The notes: generated by a model from the letters alone, not told the origin. DNA of 64,000 nucleotides from Synechococcus sp. BSA11S (GCF_014224355.1 NZ_VNWP01000010.1:33131-97130), one strand, 5' to 3'; positions 16,145 through 25,013 are shown, counted from the stretch's first letter. Translations and numbers: made by a program.

Positions 16145-17542
16145 TCAGCTCTGCCTCAGCTCCCGCATCCGCTGCCAGAAGGCGCTCTTGCGGCCATGGC
16201 CCGAGCGGATGGCGGCCAGGTAGTCCTGGTGGCTGGGGATGTCGCCCCAGCCGTCGATGCGTTGGCTGAGCAGCGCGCAGGTCTGCAGGTGGCGGGCCGC
16301 ATGGCCGTAACGGCTGGAGCGGGCCTCGGCGAGGCTGAAGTCGACCATCGACCGCAGCGCCAGCGTGGCCGCCAGGGGGTGGTCCTTGCTCAGCTTCTCG
16401 GCCGCCGCCCCCATCACCCCGTACTGGGCGCCCTCCAGTTCGCTGCGCCGCTTCACCACGAGCTCGGCGGTGTGCGCCAGGGCCGAGGGCCAGCTGAGCA
16501 GGAAACAGAGGCTCTGGGTGAGGCTCGGATAGGCCAGGGCATGGGCGATCGCCCGCTGCTCGGCCTCCACGTCCTCGAAGGCCGGCAGCTGATCGAGGTA
16601 GGCGCGCAGCAGGGTGCCGTCGAGGCAGCGCTCGAAGCAGTTCCAGCGGGCCGCCTGGGCCTCCTCTGTGCGTCCCAGCGCCTGCAGCGCGGCGATGTGG
16701 GTGTGCTCCCAGGTCATCTCGGGCCAGCGCGAGCGATCGGGGGTGGCCCTGGTGAGGAAGCCCAGGGCGTCCTCGGCGCGGCCAGCGGCCAGCAGGCGCT
16801 GGGCGATCTCGGCGGCGATGCGGGGAAAGCGCTGCTGCTCCGGGGTGTACTGGGCGATGAAGCCATCCACATCGCCGCTGGCTTCCGCCACGGCCTGCAG
16901 CCCCAGCTTCACGGTCCACTGGCGAGAGCTCTCCTCTCGGGGCGGGACCGGCACCGGCTGCTCGCCCAGCTGCTGGAAGCGCTGCTTGAGCGCTGCCAGT
17001 CCCACCGGGCCGAGGGTCTCGGCCAGCTGCTGGATCACGTCGTCGAACACCCCATAGCCGTTGTGGCAGAAGGCCTCGAACACCTGCTCCGCCAGGGCCA
17101 GCGGCTCGGGTCTGGCGGCCGTGGCGATCGGGCCCAGCTGGCGGATGGCGTCGCGGAAGATGTCGCCGATCAGGCCGCTGCTGTCATCGCAGCGGCCGAG
17201 CACGTTGTCCCCCAGCTCCAGGAACTGCCAGAGCAACTCCAGGGCGGCAGCGGCATCGCCCTGGGCGATCGGCCCGGTGATGGCGTCGAGCTGGGCTGTG
17301 AGGTCCTTGCGGATCAGCTGGCGCTGCTCGCGCTCGAGGAAACGCCTGGAACGGCCGATCGTGACCAGCCGCTGCCGCACCTGGGCGGCGGCCTGCTGGG
17401 GGCTGGAGGAGGAGGCCACGGCCAGCTTGATCTGCCGCTTGATCGCCGGATCGCTGGCGGCCAGCTCCAGCAGCAGCTCGGCGAGGCGCTCCGGCCCGAG
17501 GGCCAGCAGGGTCTTGGCATCCAGGGCAGAGGAGCGGGGCAT
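16145..17542 (-). CDS. DUF6880 family protein
   Basis: A 465-residue, strongly alpha-helical protein that I recognise as DUF6880: an N-terminal ALGPERLAELLLELAASDPAIKR segment, a basic RSRRFLEREQRQLIRKDL helix, and CDDSSGLIGDIFRDAI near residue 155. The rest is a helical-repeat array resembling TPR (for example LLAAGRAEDALGFL). The function is unknown. I prefer the ATG at 17542 over an open extension to 17611. A homopolymer of twelve G (plus strand, 17545-17556) sits immediately upstream of this start, which could make expression variable. It converges with brnTA, two bases after the antitoxin stop. Confidence 0.75.
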   Translation of the reverse strand: MPRSSALDAKTLLALGPERLAELLLELAASDPAIKRQIKLAVASSSSPQQAAAQVRQRLVTIGRSRRFLEREQRQLIRKDLTAQLDAITGPIAQGDAAAALELLWQFLELGDNVLGRCDDSSGLIGDIFRDAIRQLGPIATAARPEPLALAEQVFEAFCHNGYGVFDDVIQQLAETLGPVGLAALKQRFQQLGEQPVPVPPREESSRQWTVKLGLQAVAEASGDVDGFIAQYTPEQQRFPRIAAEIAQRLLAAGRAEDALGFLTRATPDRSRWPEMTWEHTHIAALQALGRTEEAQAARWNCFERCLDGTLLRAYLDQLPAFEDVEAEQRAIAHALAYPSLTQSLCFLLSWPSALAHTAELVVKRRSELEGAQYGVMGAAAEKLSKDHPLAATLALRSMVDFSLAEARSSRYGHAARHLQTCALLSQRIDGWGDIPSHQDYLAAIRSGHGRKSAFWQRMRELRQS

Positions 17543-17544
17543 CA

Positions 17545-17556
17545 GGGGGGGGGGGG
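17545..17556. repeat. Twelve-base poly-G tract at the start of the DUF6880 gene
   Basis: Twelve consecutive G on the plus strand (C on the coding strand), ending two bases before the start codon at 17542. Tracts of this length are prone to slippage and to sequencing error. Confidence 0.8.
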
Positions 17557-17817
17557 ACGCCGGGATGATCGGGGCCTGCAGCGCCCACTCTGCCCAGGAT
17601 CCTCGCCGCACACCCTGGCGCCATGCACCGTCACCCCGTCAGGACCGTCAGCGGTGGGAATCCTGAGGTGATCTGAAGGATGGCGCCCCCACGCTGCGAT
17701 CCCCGGGAGCTGCTGGAGAAGAGCCTCGATGCCAGGCACGTCAAAGGCGTGGTGAGGTTGAACTGATGGGCAGCTGGCTCGACGCGATGGAGGCCAGGGC
17801 ACGGAGCGGCTTAATCT

Positions 17818-19008
17818 TTGAAGGGTTGGGCGCGCAGGACTCCTCAGCTTGAGCGGCCGCGCAAGAGCGTTGCAAGCCGGCCCGCCGCAGGAGATGAGAC
17901 GCCTGGGGGCATTGGTTTCTGTAAGCGCTGCGGCCGGCCCCTGACGCTGGCCGCGCTGGCGCTTGCGGTCCTGCGCTTGCCACCCGTGGCTGTTGCTTCC
18001 ACATCCCGATCCACCTCAACACCGAAAGGCACTCCCGGCCCCAAGGTCTCGTCCGAAGAGAAGCTGGTGGCCTCCCTGGTCGCCCTGCTGGAGGCGGGCA
18101 CCACCCCCTGGCGGCGCGAGTGGGATGCCGCCGCTGGCGGGCACCACGTGAATCTGCTCTCCGGCCGGCGCTACCGCGGTGCCAATCCGGTGCTGCTCAC
18201 CCTGGGCATGCACCTGCGGGGTTCAGCCCTGCCCTATTGGTGCGGCTTTGCCGAGGCCAAGGCGCTCAGAATCTACCCCCGCAAGGGCAGCAAGGCCGTG
18301 CATGTGCTGCGGCCCCAGGTGCATCAGCGTGGAGAAGGCCGGCTGGCCGAGGCTGCTCCGGCCGATGCGGTTGGCACGAGCGGGAGTGGGAGTGCTGGCC
18401 AGGAAGTGGCTAAGGCTGGGCGCAGCTGGGTGAGCTACCGGCCGGTGGCGGTCTTCAATGCCGCCGATCTGGAGGGCGAGGCCCTGGAAGGGCTCATCCA
18501 GAAGCGCCGCCAGGCCGAGGGGGTGATCCAGCGGCCTGAGCCCGAGCGGCTGGCGGCGGCTGAGGCCGTGCTCAGCAGCTGGCCGGTTCCGGTGAGCTAT
18601 GGCGGCGATCGGGCCTGTTATCTGCCGGGTCCTGATCGAATCCAGCTGCCGGATCGCGCCGCTTTCCATTCGGCAGCGGCCCTCTATGCCACCTGGGCCC
18701 ATGAGGCGATCCACTCCTCGGGCCACAGCTCCCGGCTGGCCAGGGATCTCTCCGGTGGCATGGGGGCTGAGGGCGATGGCGGCAAGGCCTATGCCCGTGA
18801 AGAGCTGGTGGCCGAGCTGGGGGCGGTGCTAGTGGGCGATCGCCTGGAGATCGGCAGTGCCATGGCCAATCACGCTGCCTATCTGGGCCACTGGGTGGAG
18901 CTGCTCAAGGCTTCCCCGCGGGTGCTTCTCCAGGTGCTCAGCGATGCCCGCGAAGCCGCCGATCTGGTCTGCCCGGACGCGCCCGAGCCCGAGGCGGATG
19001 GGGGTTGA
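17818..19008 (+). CDS. ardC: ArdC-like antirestriction protein with zincin metallopeptidase domain
   Basis: A protein of up to 396 residues. The N-terminal ArdC single-strand DNA-binding domain starts near residue 78 with EEKLVASLVALLEAGTTPWRREW and continues LLSGRRYRGANPVLLTL and the YPRKGSKAVHVLRP strand. The C-terminal metallopeptidase domain carries the zinc motif HEAIHSSGH near residue 297 and EELVAELGAVLVG downstream, the usual third-ligand region. ArdC proteins come from plasmids and protect incoming DNA from restriction. The first about 75 residues have no match and the listed start is a TTG, so the true start is probably nearer 18000-18050. Unlike its neighbours at 13.5-15.6 kb it is intact. 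Confidence 0.82.
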   Translation: MKGWARRTPQLERPRKSVASRPAAGDETPGGIGFCKRCGRPLTLAALALAVLRLPPVAVASTSRSTSTPKGTPGPKVSSEEKLVASLVALLEAGTTPWRREWDAAAGGHHVNLLSGRRYRGANPVLLTLGMHLRGSALPYWCGFAEAKALRIYPRKGSKAVHVLRPQVHQRGEGRLAEAAPADAVGTSGSGSAGQEVAKAGRSWVSYRPVAVFNAADLEGEALEGLIQKRRQAEGVIQRPEPERLAAAEAVLSSWPVPVSYGGDRACYLPGPDRIQLPDRAAFHSAAALYATWAHEAIHSSGHSSRLARDLSGGMGAEGDGGKAYAREELVAELGAVLVGDRLEIGSAMANHAAYLGHWVELLKASPRVLLQVLSDAREAADLVCPDAPEPEADGG

Positions 19009-19799
19009 GCCTGCTTTTCGAGGGCAGACCCTGGGGTCTGGCGTTCACGCCACCCGGCCTGCCCCGGCTTGCGCGGCGCTGGCTGCGCCGGGGCTCAGGG
19101 GCGGCGTCGTTCGCCAGCTCAGCCATGGCCGCAATTCCCCTCAGCTGCTCGTGCCCGATCCGCATCATCTCGGTGCATCTCCTGGATGCCGCCGGCGAGC
19201 CCCACTTCATGGCCCTTGAGGAGGCCCTGATCATGGCCGCCAATCAGCGGAGGGTTCTCGGCTGCCAGGGCAGGGTGCAGGTGCTCTGAGCAGCAGGGGG
19301 CTACGGCCCCCTTCCTTGAGCGGGGGGCGTCCGCCGATTGGAGCGAAGTTCGCCAGCTGGCCATCCCAAACCCACCGCATCCGTCGGTCAGTGGTCCCAG
19401 CACGTCACGGACCGAACCGATCTCCTCAGGAGGCGCTGCCTCTGGAGGGGCCTTGCCGTGAGGCTCACAGTGAGTTCAGCGCATCGGCCGAGGCTGGCGG
19501 CGGATCGGCTGCACCACGGGCTTGAGCATCGTCGGAATCTGCAGCTGCTGGTCGGCCCAGTGGGCGGCCAGGGCTGCCAGCAGGCTGTCGCGGTTGCCGT
19601 GGATCCGGAGCATGGCGTTGGCTGAAATCGCTGGCCAACAGCCTGATCCGGCCGGTCCTTTCCGCCCCAGCCCAAAGCCACTGCGGCAGGCATCGAATGG
19701 CACAACCGCGACCATGGATCGCATCAATGTTGGGGTGCGCCGGCTGATCCGCTGCGCCCCGTTCTGGCCCCCAGACTGCCCTGTTGTGCAAGGAGCGGC
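19009..19799. other. Stretch without a secure gene between ardC and dodA
   Basis: Two weak candidates lie here. A plus-strand frame from 19005 to 19289 overlaps the ardC stop and ends with MALEEALIMAANQRRVLGCQ. A minus-strand 45-residue frame, 19476-19613, opens MLRIHGNRDSLLAALAAHW. Neither has a recognisable domain, and I would not call either one without comparison to other genomes. Confidence 0.4.
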
Positions 19800-20597
19800 G
19801 TGACCACCTCTGCCTCGGTGTTGTTCGTGGCCCATGGCTCACCGATGTTTGCCCTGCAGCCCGGAGCCGCCGGGGCGGCGCTGGCCGAGTTCGCCACGAC
19901 CCTGCAGCGGCCCCAGGCGGTGCTGGTGATCAGTCCCCACTGGGAAACGGAGCTGGCCACCGTCGGCACGGCCAGCCAGCTGGACACCATCCACGATTTC
20001 GGCGGCTTTGATCCGGCTCTCTACGCCATCCAGTACCCCGCCAGCGGCAGCCCCCAGGCCGCCCAGCAGGTGGTGGAGGCCCTGAAGGCCGCAGGGCTGC
20101 CAGTGAGCACTGACCCGCAGCGCGGACTGGACCATGGGGCCTGGGTGCCGTTGCGCTACCTGTTCCCCGCGGCGGATGTGCCCGTGGTGCCACTCTCGAT
20201 CCAGCACCAGGGCGGGCCGGAACATGCCTACCGCGTGGGCCAGGCCCTGGCGCCCCTGGCCCAGCAGGGCTGGCTGATCGTCGCCTCCGGCAACATCACC
20301 CACAACCTGCGCGACTGGCAGCAGGCCAGCCGCGGCGGTGCCGTCGACACCAGTTACGCCCAGCGCTTCTCCGACTGGGTCGACGCGCAGTTGAGCTGTG
20401 GCCATGTGGAGGCGCTGCTGCACTACCGCCAGCGCCATCCCGATGCTGAGCGGTCCCATCCCCGCGACGAGCACCTGCTGCCCCTGTTCAACGCTCTCGG
20501 TGCAGCCGGAGAAGGGTCCAGTGCTCGAGCGATCCATCGCGGCATCCGCGACCACGTGATCGCCATGGACAGCTACGCCTTTCAGCGGGCGCGCTGA
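19800..20597 (+). CDS. Class III extradiol dioxygenase, DODA/YgiD type
   Basis: A 265-residue member of the LigB-like family that includes bacterial YgiD and plant 4,5-DOPA dioxygenase, which cleave catechol rings next to the hydroxyls. The metal-binding histidines are visible in FVAHGSPMFAL, VISPHWET, GLDHGAWVPL and ASGNITHNL, and the DFGGF segment is present. The start is a GTG with AGGAG about six bases upstream. The length is normal for the family. The physiological substrate is not evident. It sits alone between a gene-poor stretch and a toxin-antitoxin pair. Confidence 0.9.
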   Translation: MTTSASVLFVAHGSPMFALQPGAAGAALAEFATTLQRPQAVLVISPHWETELATVGTASQLDTIHDFGGFDPALYAIQYPASGSPQAAQQVVEALKAAGLPVSTDPQRGLDHGAWVPLRYLFPAADVPVVPLSIQHQGGPEHAYRVGQALAPLAQQGWLIVASGNITHNLRDWQQASRGGAVDTSYAQRFSDWVDAQLSCGHVEALLHYRQRHPDAERSHPRDEHLLPLFNALGAAGEGSSARAIHRGIRDHVIAMDSYAFQRAR

Positions 20598-20625
20598 GCC
20601 GTTGCCAGAGTCGCCTCGCCAAGGC

Positions 20626-20639
20626 AATGCACATGCATT
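20626..20639. promoter_or_regulatory. Inverted repeat upstream of prlF, possible operator
   Basis: The sequence AATGCA-CA-TGCATT is a perfect 6-bp inverted repeat, ten bases before the antitoxin start. PrlF/YhaV-type pairs autoregulate, so this is a sensible operator candidate; the function is inferred from position only. Confidence 0.35.
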
Positions 20640-20648
20640 ACCATTGGC

Positions 20649-21047
20649 ATGGCTTCAGCGGTTGGCCTGATGGCTGTTCTCTCCTCCTCTCATGCGCCCG
20701 GTACCGCCGTGAGCTCTCCGCAGGAGGAGGTGGAATCGGCGCTCACGGATCGCTATCAGACCACCGTGCCGCAACCCGTGCGGCGGGCCCTTGGCTTGCG
20801 CAAGCGCGACCGCATCCGCTACGCCTTCCGCGCCAACGGCGAGGTGGTGTTGCAGCGCGTCAGCACCGAACCAGCAGAAGAGGATCCGGCCCTGGCTCCG
20901 TTCCTTGCGCTCCTGGAGCGGGACATCGCCAGCCATCCCGAGCGGCTGCAGCCCATCGGCGCGGATCTGGTTCAGCGCCTGCAGGATCTGGTGGGTGCCA
21001 TCGAGGTGGATCTCGATGAAGCACTGCCAGACGACGAGCCCGCCTGA
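20649..21047 (+). CDS. prlF: PrlF (SohA)-type antitoxin
   Basis: A 132-residue AbrB-like (swapped-hairpin) antitoxin. The DNA-binding hairpin reads LTDRYQTTVPQPVRRALGLRKRD near residue 35, followed by the strand-forming IRYAFRANGEVVLQRV. The C-terminal half is acidic and helical, as expected for the toxin-binding part. Several in-frame ATG codons exist (20649, 20670); the N-terminal about 25 residues before the hairpin look unconserved, so the start is uncertain. The toxin gene follows after two bases. A palindrome precedes the gene. Confidence 0.85.
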   Translation: MASAVGLMAVLSSSHAPGTAVSSPQEEVESALTDRYQTTVPQPVRRALGLRKRDRIRYAFRANGEVVLQRVSTEPAEEDPALAPFLALLERDIASHPERLQPIGADLVQRLQDLVGAIEVDLDEALPDDEPA

Positions 21048-21049
21048 CG

Positions 21050-21553
21050 GTGGGCACAGCGGCAGGATCGCCCGCGGTGATCAACGGGTGGAGGCTCTAT
21101 GCGCACCCGTTGTTTCTCGATCAGCTGGAGGCGTTGATCACTGAGGTGGAGTCGCTGCGCCGCAAGGACCCCCAGGGGTATGGCAGCAAGAACGCGAGCA
21201 AGCGCCTGGCGGCCATCGCCCGCCTGATGTTCCAGGACATTCCCCAGGACCCCAACCGCAAGGAATACCAGCAGGGGTCCACCCTCGGGGCTGAACATCG
21301 CCATTGGCGACGGGCCAAGTTCTTTCAGCAGTACCGGCTGTTCTTCCGTTTTCACACCCGCTCACGGCTGATCGTGCTGGGCTGGGTGAACGACATCAGC
21401 ACCAAGCGGGCCTACGGCAGCAAGACCGACGCCTACCGGGTGTTCCAGTCCATGCTGGCCAGCGGCCATCCACCCGACGACTGGGACGAACTCCTGCAGG
21501 AGGCCACACAGGCCACCGGGCGTTTGCAGCAGCTCACCGATCGGCTCCCTTGA
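21050..21553 (+). CDS. yhaV: YhaV-type ribosome-dependent mRNA interferase toxin
   Basis: A 167-residue toxin of the RelE superfamily that clearly follows the YhaV pattern: INGWRLYAHPLFLDQLEAL at the start, then RRAKFFQQYRLFFRF, LIVLGWVNDISTKRAYGSKTDAY, and GHPPDDWDELLQEA at the end. E. coli YhaV has the same blocks and about the same size. It starts with a GTG two bases after the prlF stop, so the pair is a two-gene operon. The arginine-rich RRAKFFQQYR region probably contains catalytic residues. It looks intact. Confidence 0.92.
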   Translation: MGTAAGSPAVINGWRLYAHPLFLDQLEALITEVESLRRKDPQGYGSKNASKRLAAIARLMFQDIPQDPNRKEYQQGSTLGAEHRHWRRAKFFQQYRLFFRFHTRSRLIVLGWVNDISTKRAYGSKTDAYRVFQSMLASGHPPDDWDELLQEATQATGRLQQLTDRLP

Positions 21554-21865
21554 GCGGAATCGAATGCTGAAGGGGGCTTGCTCCAGGCCTCTCCAGTCTG
21601 AGGCCCTTCTGGCGTCGGGCCTCCACTGGGATCGGTCCCGTCGCTGCGCCGCACCTGGATCGAGCAGCCCTATGGAGAAGAGGAGATCACCCTGCAGGCC
21701 CAGCAGGAGGCTGAGATCGCCCACATCGAAGCCGAGCCCACTGCAGCGCTGCAGCTGGTCCAGGCCTGAGCTCACCTTGGGGGCTCCGGCCCCCTGGCTC
21801 CCCTCAGGGATCAGTCGGCAGCGCACACCGATCGCTGGCAGGGGTGTGGGGCTGGTGGTCATGGT
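21554..21865 (+). other. Short coding-like remnant and hairpin
   Basis: One plus frame (about 21636-21769) reads RRTWIEQPYGEEEITLQAQQ and on to a stop. It has natural-looking composition but no start and no family that I recognise, so it may be the 3' scrap of a lost gene. A GGGGGCTCCGGCCCCC hairpin follows at about 21779-21795, without a U tract. Confidence 0.3.
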
Positions 21866-22105
21866 TCAGGGGCTCACCATCACCCGCTTGCCAGAGCCGC
21901 TGTTGCGTACCGCCATGAACTGCCCCCCCCCCTGCGGCGACCAGGCGATCGAGCGCCAGCCCAGATCGGTCGCACAACTGCGCACCGCCCAGTTGAGGCC
22001 ATCGGCACTGGTCATCACGCGATTGCCGGTGCCGCTGCTGGCCGCCGACGCCAGCAGTGTCCTGCCCACCGGGCTGCTGCCCTGCGTGCCCGTGATGCCC
22101 TGGTG
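21866..22105 (-). pseudogene. Fragment of a repeat protein with NRVMTSADGLNW motif
   Basis: The minus strand encodes SGTGNRVMTSADGLNWAVRS, WRSIAWSPQGGGQFMAV and a second GSGKRVMVSP, i.e. one and a half units of a repeat of the BNR/sialidase-like propeller style (T-S-x-D-G-x-x-W). Proteins made of many such units exist in cyanobacteria. Here it is preceded by low-complexity sequence and has no clear start, so I treat it as a fragment. The function is unknown. Confidence 0.45.
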
Positions 22106-22124
22106 CTGTGGGCACAGCCGAGGT

Positions 22125-22343
22125 TCAGGCCTCGCTCAGCAGGCTCAGCGCCTCCATCACCTGGAGGCGGATGCCCCCCAGCCGGGTCCAGGCCCGCACC
22201 GCATCCTCTCTGCTCCGGTAGGGGCGCCAGTCGTCCTCAGCGATGCGGCGCTGGAAATGGGCCGCCACACGCTGCGCAACGGCGACATCGCTTCGCCTTG
22301 CCAATCGCAGCGTTGTCCCCTCGATCACCACTTCAGCAGGCAT
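22125..22343 (-). CDS. Small hypothetical protein, 72 residues
   Basis: An open frame starting MPAEVVIEGTTLRLARRSDVAVAQRVAAHFQ and ending in a helical VMEALSLLSEA. It has a mixed alpha/beta look and a natural composition with no low complexity. I do not recognise the family. The gene lies among small or broken genes in the accessory region, and no strong ribosome binding site is seen. Confidence 0.45.
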   Translation of the reverse strand: MPAEVVIEGTTLRLARRSDVAVAQRVAAHFQRRIAEDDWRPYRSREDAVRAWTRLGGIRLQVMEALSLLSEA

Positions 22344-22401
22344 GGCGTTGAGGAGAGATCAGGAACTGGCCAGGCTCATTCTCTGCCCTTCCCGGTCTCT
22401 C

Positions 22402-22722
22402 TCAGGCCAGGATCGGGAAACAGTCCTTCAGCCCGTTCACCAGAAGCTGCACCACCACCGCAGTGATCCACAGACCCAACAAGCGCGGCAGCACCCGTTC
22501 GCGGGTCTGACCAAGCCAGCCCCGCAGCCGCGGCGTGAGCTGCAGGAACAGGTAGAGCCCCATGGCCATGGCGCCGATCACCAGGCTCACCAGCAGTCGC
22601 CCGGTCCAGGCGTCGGGAGCTTCCGCAACCACCAGTGAGATCGTGCCGGGGCCTGCCATCAACGGCACCCCGATCGGCACAATCGCCGCTGCCGGATCAT
22701 CCGCCAAGGCACTTCCCTGCAA
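22402..22722 (-). pseudogene. MarC-family membrane protein, N-terminally truncated
   Basis: The frame reads IVPIGVPLMAGPGTISLVV, the signature of MarC/UPF0056 inner-membrane proteins, then three hydrophobic segments ending LLGLWITAVVVQLLVNGLKD. Intact MarC proteins have about 200 residues and six membrane segments; only about the C-terminal half is here. Upstream (22730-22860, minus) other frames hold hydrophobic scraps such as RLALLTSLAVLLVA and LILLPLGLRLL that may be parts of the missing half. The gene is therefore most likely dead. Confidence 0.65.
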
Positions 22723-22859
22723 CGCCGGCCGCCCCCTACAGCAGCCTCAACCCCAAGGGCAGCAGGATCAGGCCACCAGCAGCACAGCCAGGGAGGTGAG
22801 CAGAGCCAGACGACTGGTGCGCCAACGGTGCTGGGCACCGGAGGTGGCATGAGCAGGGC

Positions 22860-23111
22860 ATGGCCACCAGCAAACGTCCTCCGCTTTCGCCCCAGGAGGG
22901 CTGGCTCAGCGACGGCCGCCAGGTGCTGCACTTCCGGCCGATCCGCTATGACCGCTGGAGTCAGAGGCTCGAGGTGGTCAGCGGTGAGCTGTTACCCGGA
23001 GAGCTCATCCCGCTGCTCAAGCACCGCCGGGAGTACAGCCGCGAGGAGGCCATCAGGCTCTGGGGTGAGAAACGCAAGGCCGGCTGGGCAGCCTGCGGCC
23101 CCCAGTGGTGA
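22860..23111 (+). CDS. DUF1651 family protein
   Basis: An 83-residue protein of the DUF1651 type, a small family I know from Synechococcus and Prochlorococcus. Landmarks are the early GWLSDGRQVLHFRP, the middle LLPGELIPLLKHRREYSREEA, and the C-terminal RLWGEKRKAGW ending near QW. The function is unknown. It supports a picocyanobacterial origin for the sequence. It starts just beyond the MarC remnant on the opposite strand. Confidence 0.75.
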   Translation: MATSKRPPLSPQEGWLSDGRQVLHFRPIRYDRWSQRLEVVSGELLPGELIPLLKHRREYSREEAIRLWGEKRKAGWAACGPQW

Positions 23112-23535
23112 GCAAGGCCTTCCTGGTCGAGCTTGCTGCCTTGCAGCCGTGATCGGCTTGCCGTACTGACAAGGCGGGCCAGCGGATCTATGAATGAATC
23201 AGAGGCCTCGACCCGGACGGTGTAGATCCACAACCCGGCAACCGGCCCAAGGGCGCTCGACTCGGGGCGCCCTTCTTCATGGCTGACACCCCACCGGCGT
23301 CGTGCTGGAGAGGTGTGGAGTCGCAGCGATTCCTCAAAGCAACCCGTTGGGGCTGGTTCCGCGTTGGGACCCAGTTCACAGGGGCTCATGGCTTGGAGCT
23401 GAGCGGCGAGAATCTTGGCGATCGGCCGCCGCAGTGCCTACAAATGGATTTCGACGGATGCCGTGAACCGGATTCAGCGGTCGCTGGTTGTCCAGGACTA
23501 CCGTTTCCCGGCTCAAAGAACAAGCACCGCAACCA
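23112..23535. other. Gene-free stretch
   Basis: No supported gene. Short open frames on both strands have no domains. The 3' part (about 23480-23535) is somewhat AT-richer and probably holds the promoter of the secreted protein that follows. Confidence 0.4.
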
Positions 23536-23856
23536 ATGATCCGCACCACAATCACCGCTGTGGCCATCGCCGCCAGCGCCATGGCCACAGCGGCCCTGGC
23601 GGACTCCGCCAAGGCGTATTGCGAGATGGTTCGCAGCAATGGCGACATGCTCAAAGGGAGCTGTACCTGGTCCCAGATGCAGGGGAACGTTTACATCAAC
23701 GATTTCAACCATTACGCGTTTGCCTTCCCTGCCGCCGAGGAGGGCAAGACCTACGAACGCACCAACCGGGAGGGTGCAGGCCCCTCCTTCAAGCGCCCCG
23801 GCTATGTGATCAACGTGTACTGGGAGAAGCCGGTCCGTGAGCCTGGGGGTTTCTGA
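23536..23856 (+). CDS. Small secreted protein
   Basis: A 106-residue protein with a clear Sec signal peptide: MIRTTITAVAIAASAMATAALA, cleavage expected after ALA near residue 22. The mature part starts DSAKAYCEMVRSNGDMLKG, has two cysteines (YCEM and GSCTW) that could form a disulfide, and ends in a mixed beta region. The ATG at 23536 is chosen because it begins the signal peptide; the frame is open farther upstream. I do not recognise the family. It resembles in style the other small exported proteins at 24.1 and 26.2 kb. Confidence 0.75.
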   Translation: MIRTTITAVAIAASAMATAALADSAKAYCEMVRSNGDMLKGSCTWSQMQGNVYINDFNHYAFAFPAAEEGKTYERTNREGAGPSFKRPGYVINVYWEKPVREPGGF

Positions 23857-24062
23857 TGTCGATGCACTCCCCAGGGGATCTGACCAGCGGCTCCGGTGTG
23901 GGGCGGTGTTGCCCCGTGGCTCGTTGGGGGCCACGGATCGTCGGCCCTGCCCCGGCCTGCTGCCGGCCACCAGGGTGTTCGGTCCCAGTCGCGGCCTGGC
24001 CTGACCGGTCACGGATCGCCAGGGATGCAAGCCCTGATCGGGCTGGCACGGTCTGGCCGTGG

Positions 24063-24443
24063 ATGAGGGCAGTCCCGCTCGTCGCCGCCTCGGTGCTGGG
24101 GACGCTCCCGGCAGGAGCGATCCCGCCACCACCCGACTCATTCGACGGAGAAACGATCCACTGCCACCCCTCAGGCAGCGCCGCCACCGTGCTGATCTGC
24201 CGCGACGCCGAACTCACCGCCCTTGACGATGAACTGCGCGCCGGCTTCCGCCGCCTGCAGGATGCGGCTTCCATCACGAACACCCAGCGCGAGGCTCTGG
24301 TGGAGGAGCAGCGGCGCTGGGTGGAGACCATGGATCAGTGCTGGCGCGCCCGGGAGAAGATGCGGAACTGCGTGAAGCGGAGCCAGGAGCAACGGCTCCG
24401 GCAACTGCAGAGCCGGAAAGCGGCAGGACCAGTGAAGCCCTGA
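24063..24443 (+). CDS. DUF1311/LprI-like exported protein
   Basis: A 126-residue protein with an N-terminal hydrophobic signal (MRAVPLVAASVLGTLPAGA), then HCHPSGSAATVLICRDAELTAL, a long helix, QREALVEEQRRWVETMDQCW and CVKRSQEQRL. The CRDxELxxLD...Q..W...RD.C pattern is that of DUF1311, the fold of the lysozyme-inhibitor-like LprI N-terminal domain, with paired cysteines. The start is placed at the signal peptide; the frame is open upstream to 23856. It is probably periplasmic. The substrate or partner is unknown. Confidence 0.75.
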   Translation: MRAVPLVAASVLGTLPAGAIPPPPDSFDGETIHCHPSGSAATVLICRDAELTALDDELRAGFRRLQDAASITNTQREALVEEQRRWVETMDQCWRAREKMRNCVKRSQEQRLRQLQSRKAAGPVKP

Positions 24444-24800
24444 AGCCACGGATCGAGAACACTGAACCTGCTTTAGAGGTGACCCCAATCCGGGGTACGG
24501 GCCGTTCACCGAGCATCCTGCCGTTGCCCCCTTGCGGGAGCGGATCCCCTGTGGGGTGACCGAGGTGCGGTGATGTGGTGGTGGTTGAGCTGGGGCGGTC
24601 CTGGTGCATCGGGCAGGTGATCGCCGTTCATGGCGGTGCCTGGGACTCAAACCTGCATCCCTCCATGCCCACTGCGTCGAGGAGATCAGTTGGCCAAACC
24701 AGACGATCCGTGAGGGCGCCATGAAGATCCTTTCCACGACTGGCCACCGCGCTGGCGTCAGTCGCAGCAGGCGCGAGCATCCGTGTCCCACAATTGATCA
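24444..24800. other. Gene-free stretch
   Basis: No supported gene. A minus-strand patch at about 24634-24660 superficially resembles a tRNA T-arm but the stem does not pair (see the rejected list). Confidence 0.4.
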
Positions 24801-25013
24801 ATGGCAACCATGGGACCGACAACGGAACATTGGGCAGCCCTGGCTGTCCTGGGCCTGAACGCCATGCCCAGAAGCCGAAAGGACCTGGCGCGGCTGGTGG
24901 CGCGCTGCCACCCGGCCTGCAATCCCTGGAGCGGTATTCAGACCGCGGCCTACCGCGAGGTGTGGGAAGAGCTGGAGATCGGCAGCGATGCCGATGCTCC
25001 CTTGGCGGCCTGA
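24801..25013 (+). CDS. Hypothetical 70-residue protein, vaguely J-domain-like
   Basis: The frame reads LAVLGLNAMPRSRKDLARLV, then ARCHPACNPWSGIQTAAYREVWEELEIG. The spacing of a helix, an HPx turn followed by N, and a second helix recalls a J domain, but HPD is HPA here, which would abolish Hsp70 stimulation. The similarity is by eye and may be chance. There is no strong ribosome binding site. Confidence 0.3.
   Translation: MATMGPTTEHWAALAVLGLNAMPRSRKDLARLVARCHPACNPWSGIQTAAYREVWEELEIGSDADAPLAA

Noticed and set aside
16073..17671. 532-codon open frame antisense to the DUF6880 gene
   Set aside because: Low-complexity Gly/Leu/Gln composition and no domain; the minus-strand protein matches a known family.
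24634..24660. tRNA-like T-arm (minus strand)
   Set aside because: The stem does not pair beyond two bases, the invariant C of the loop is T, and no anticodon or acceptor arms can be folded.
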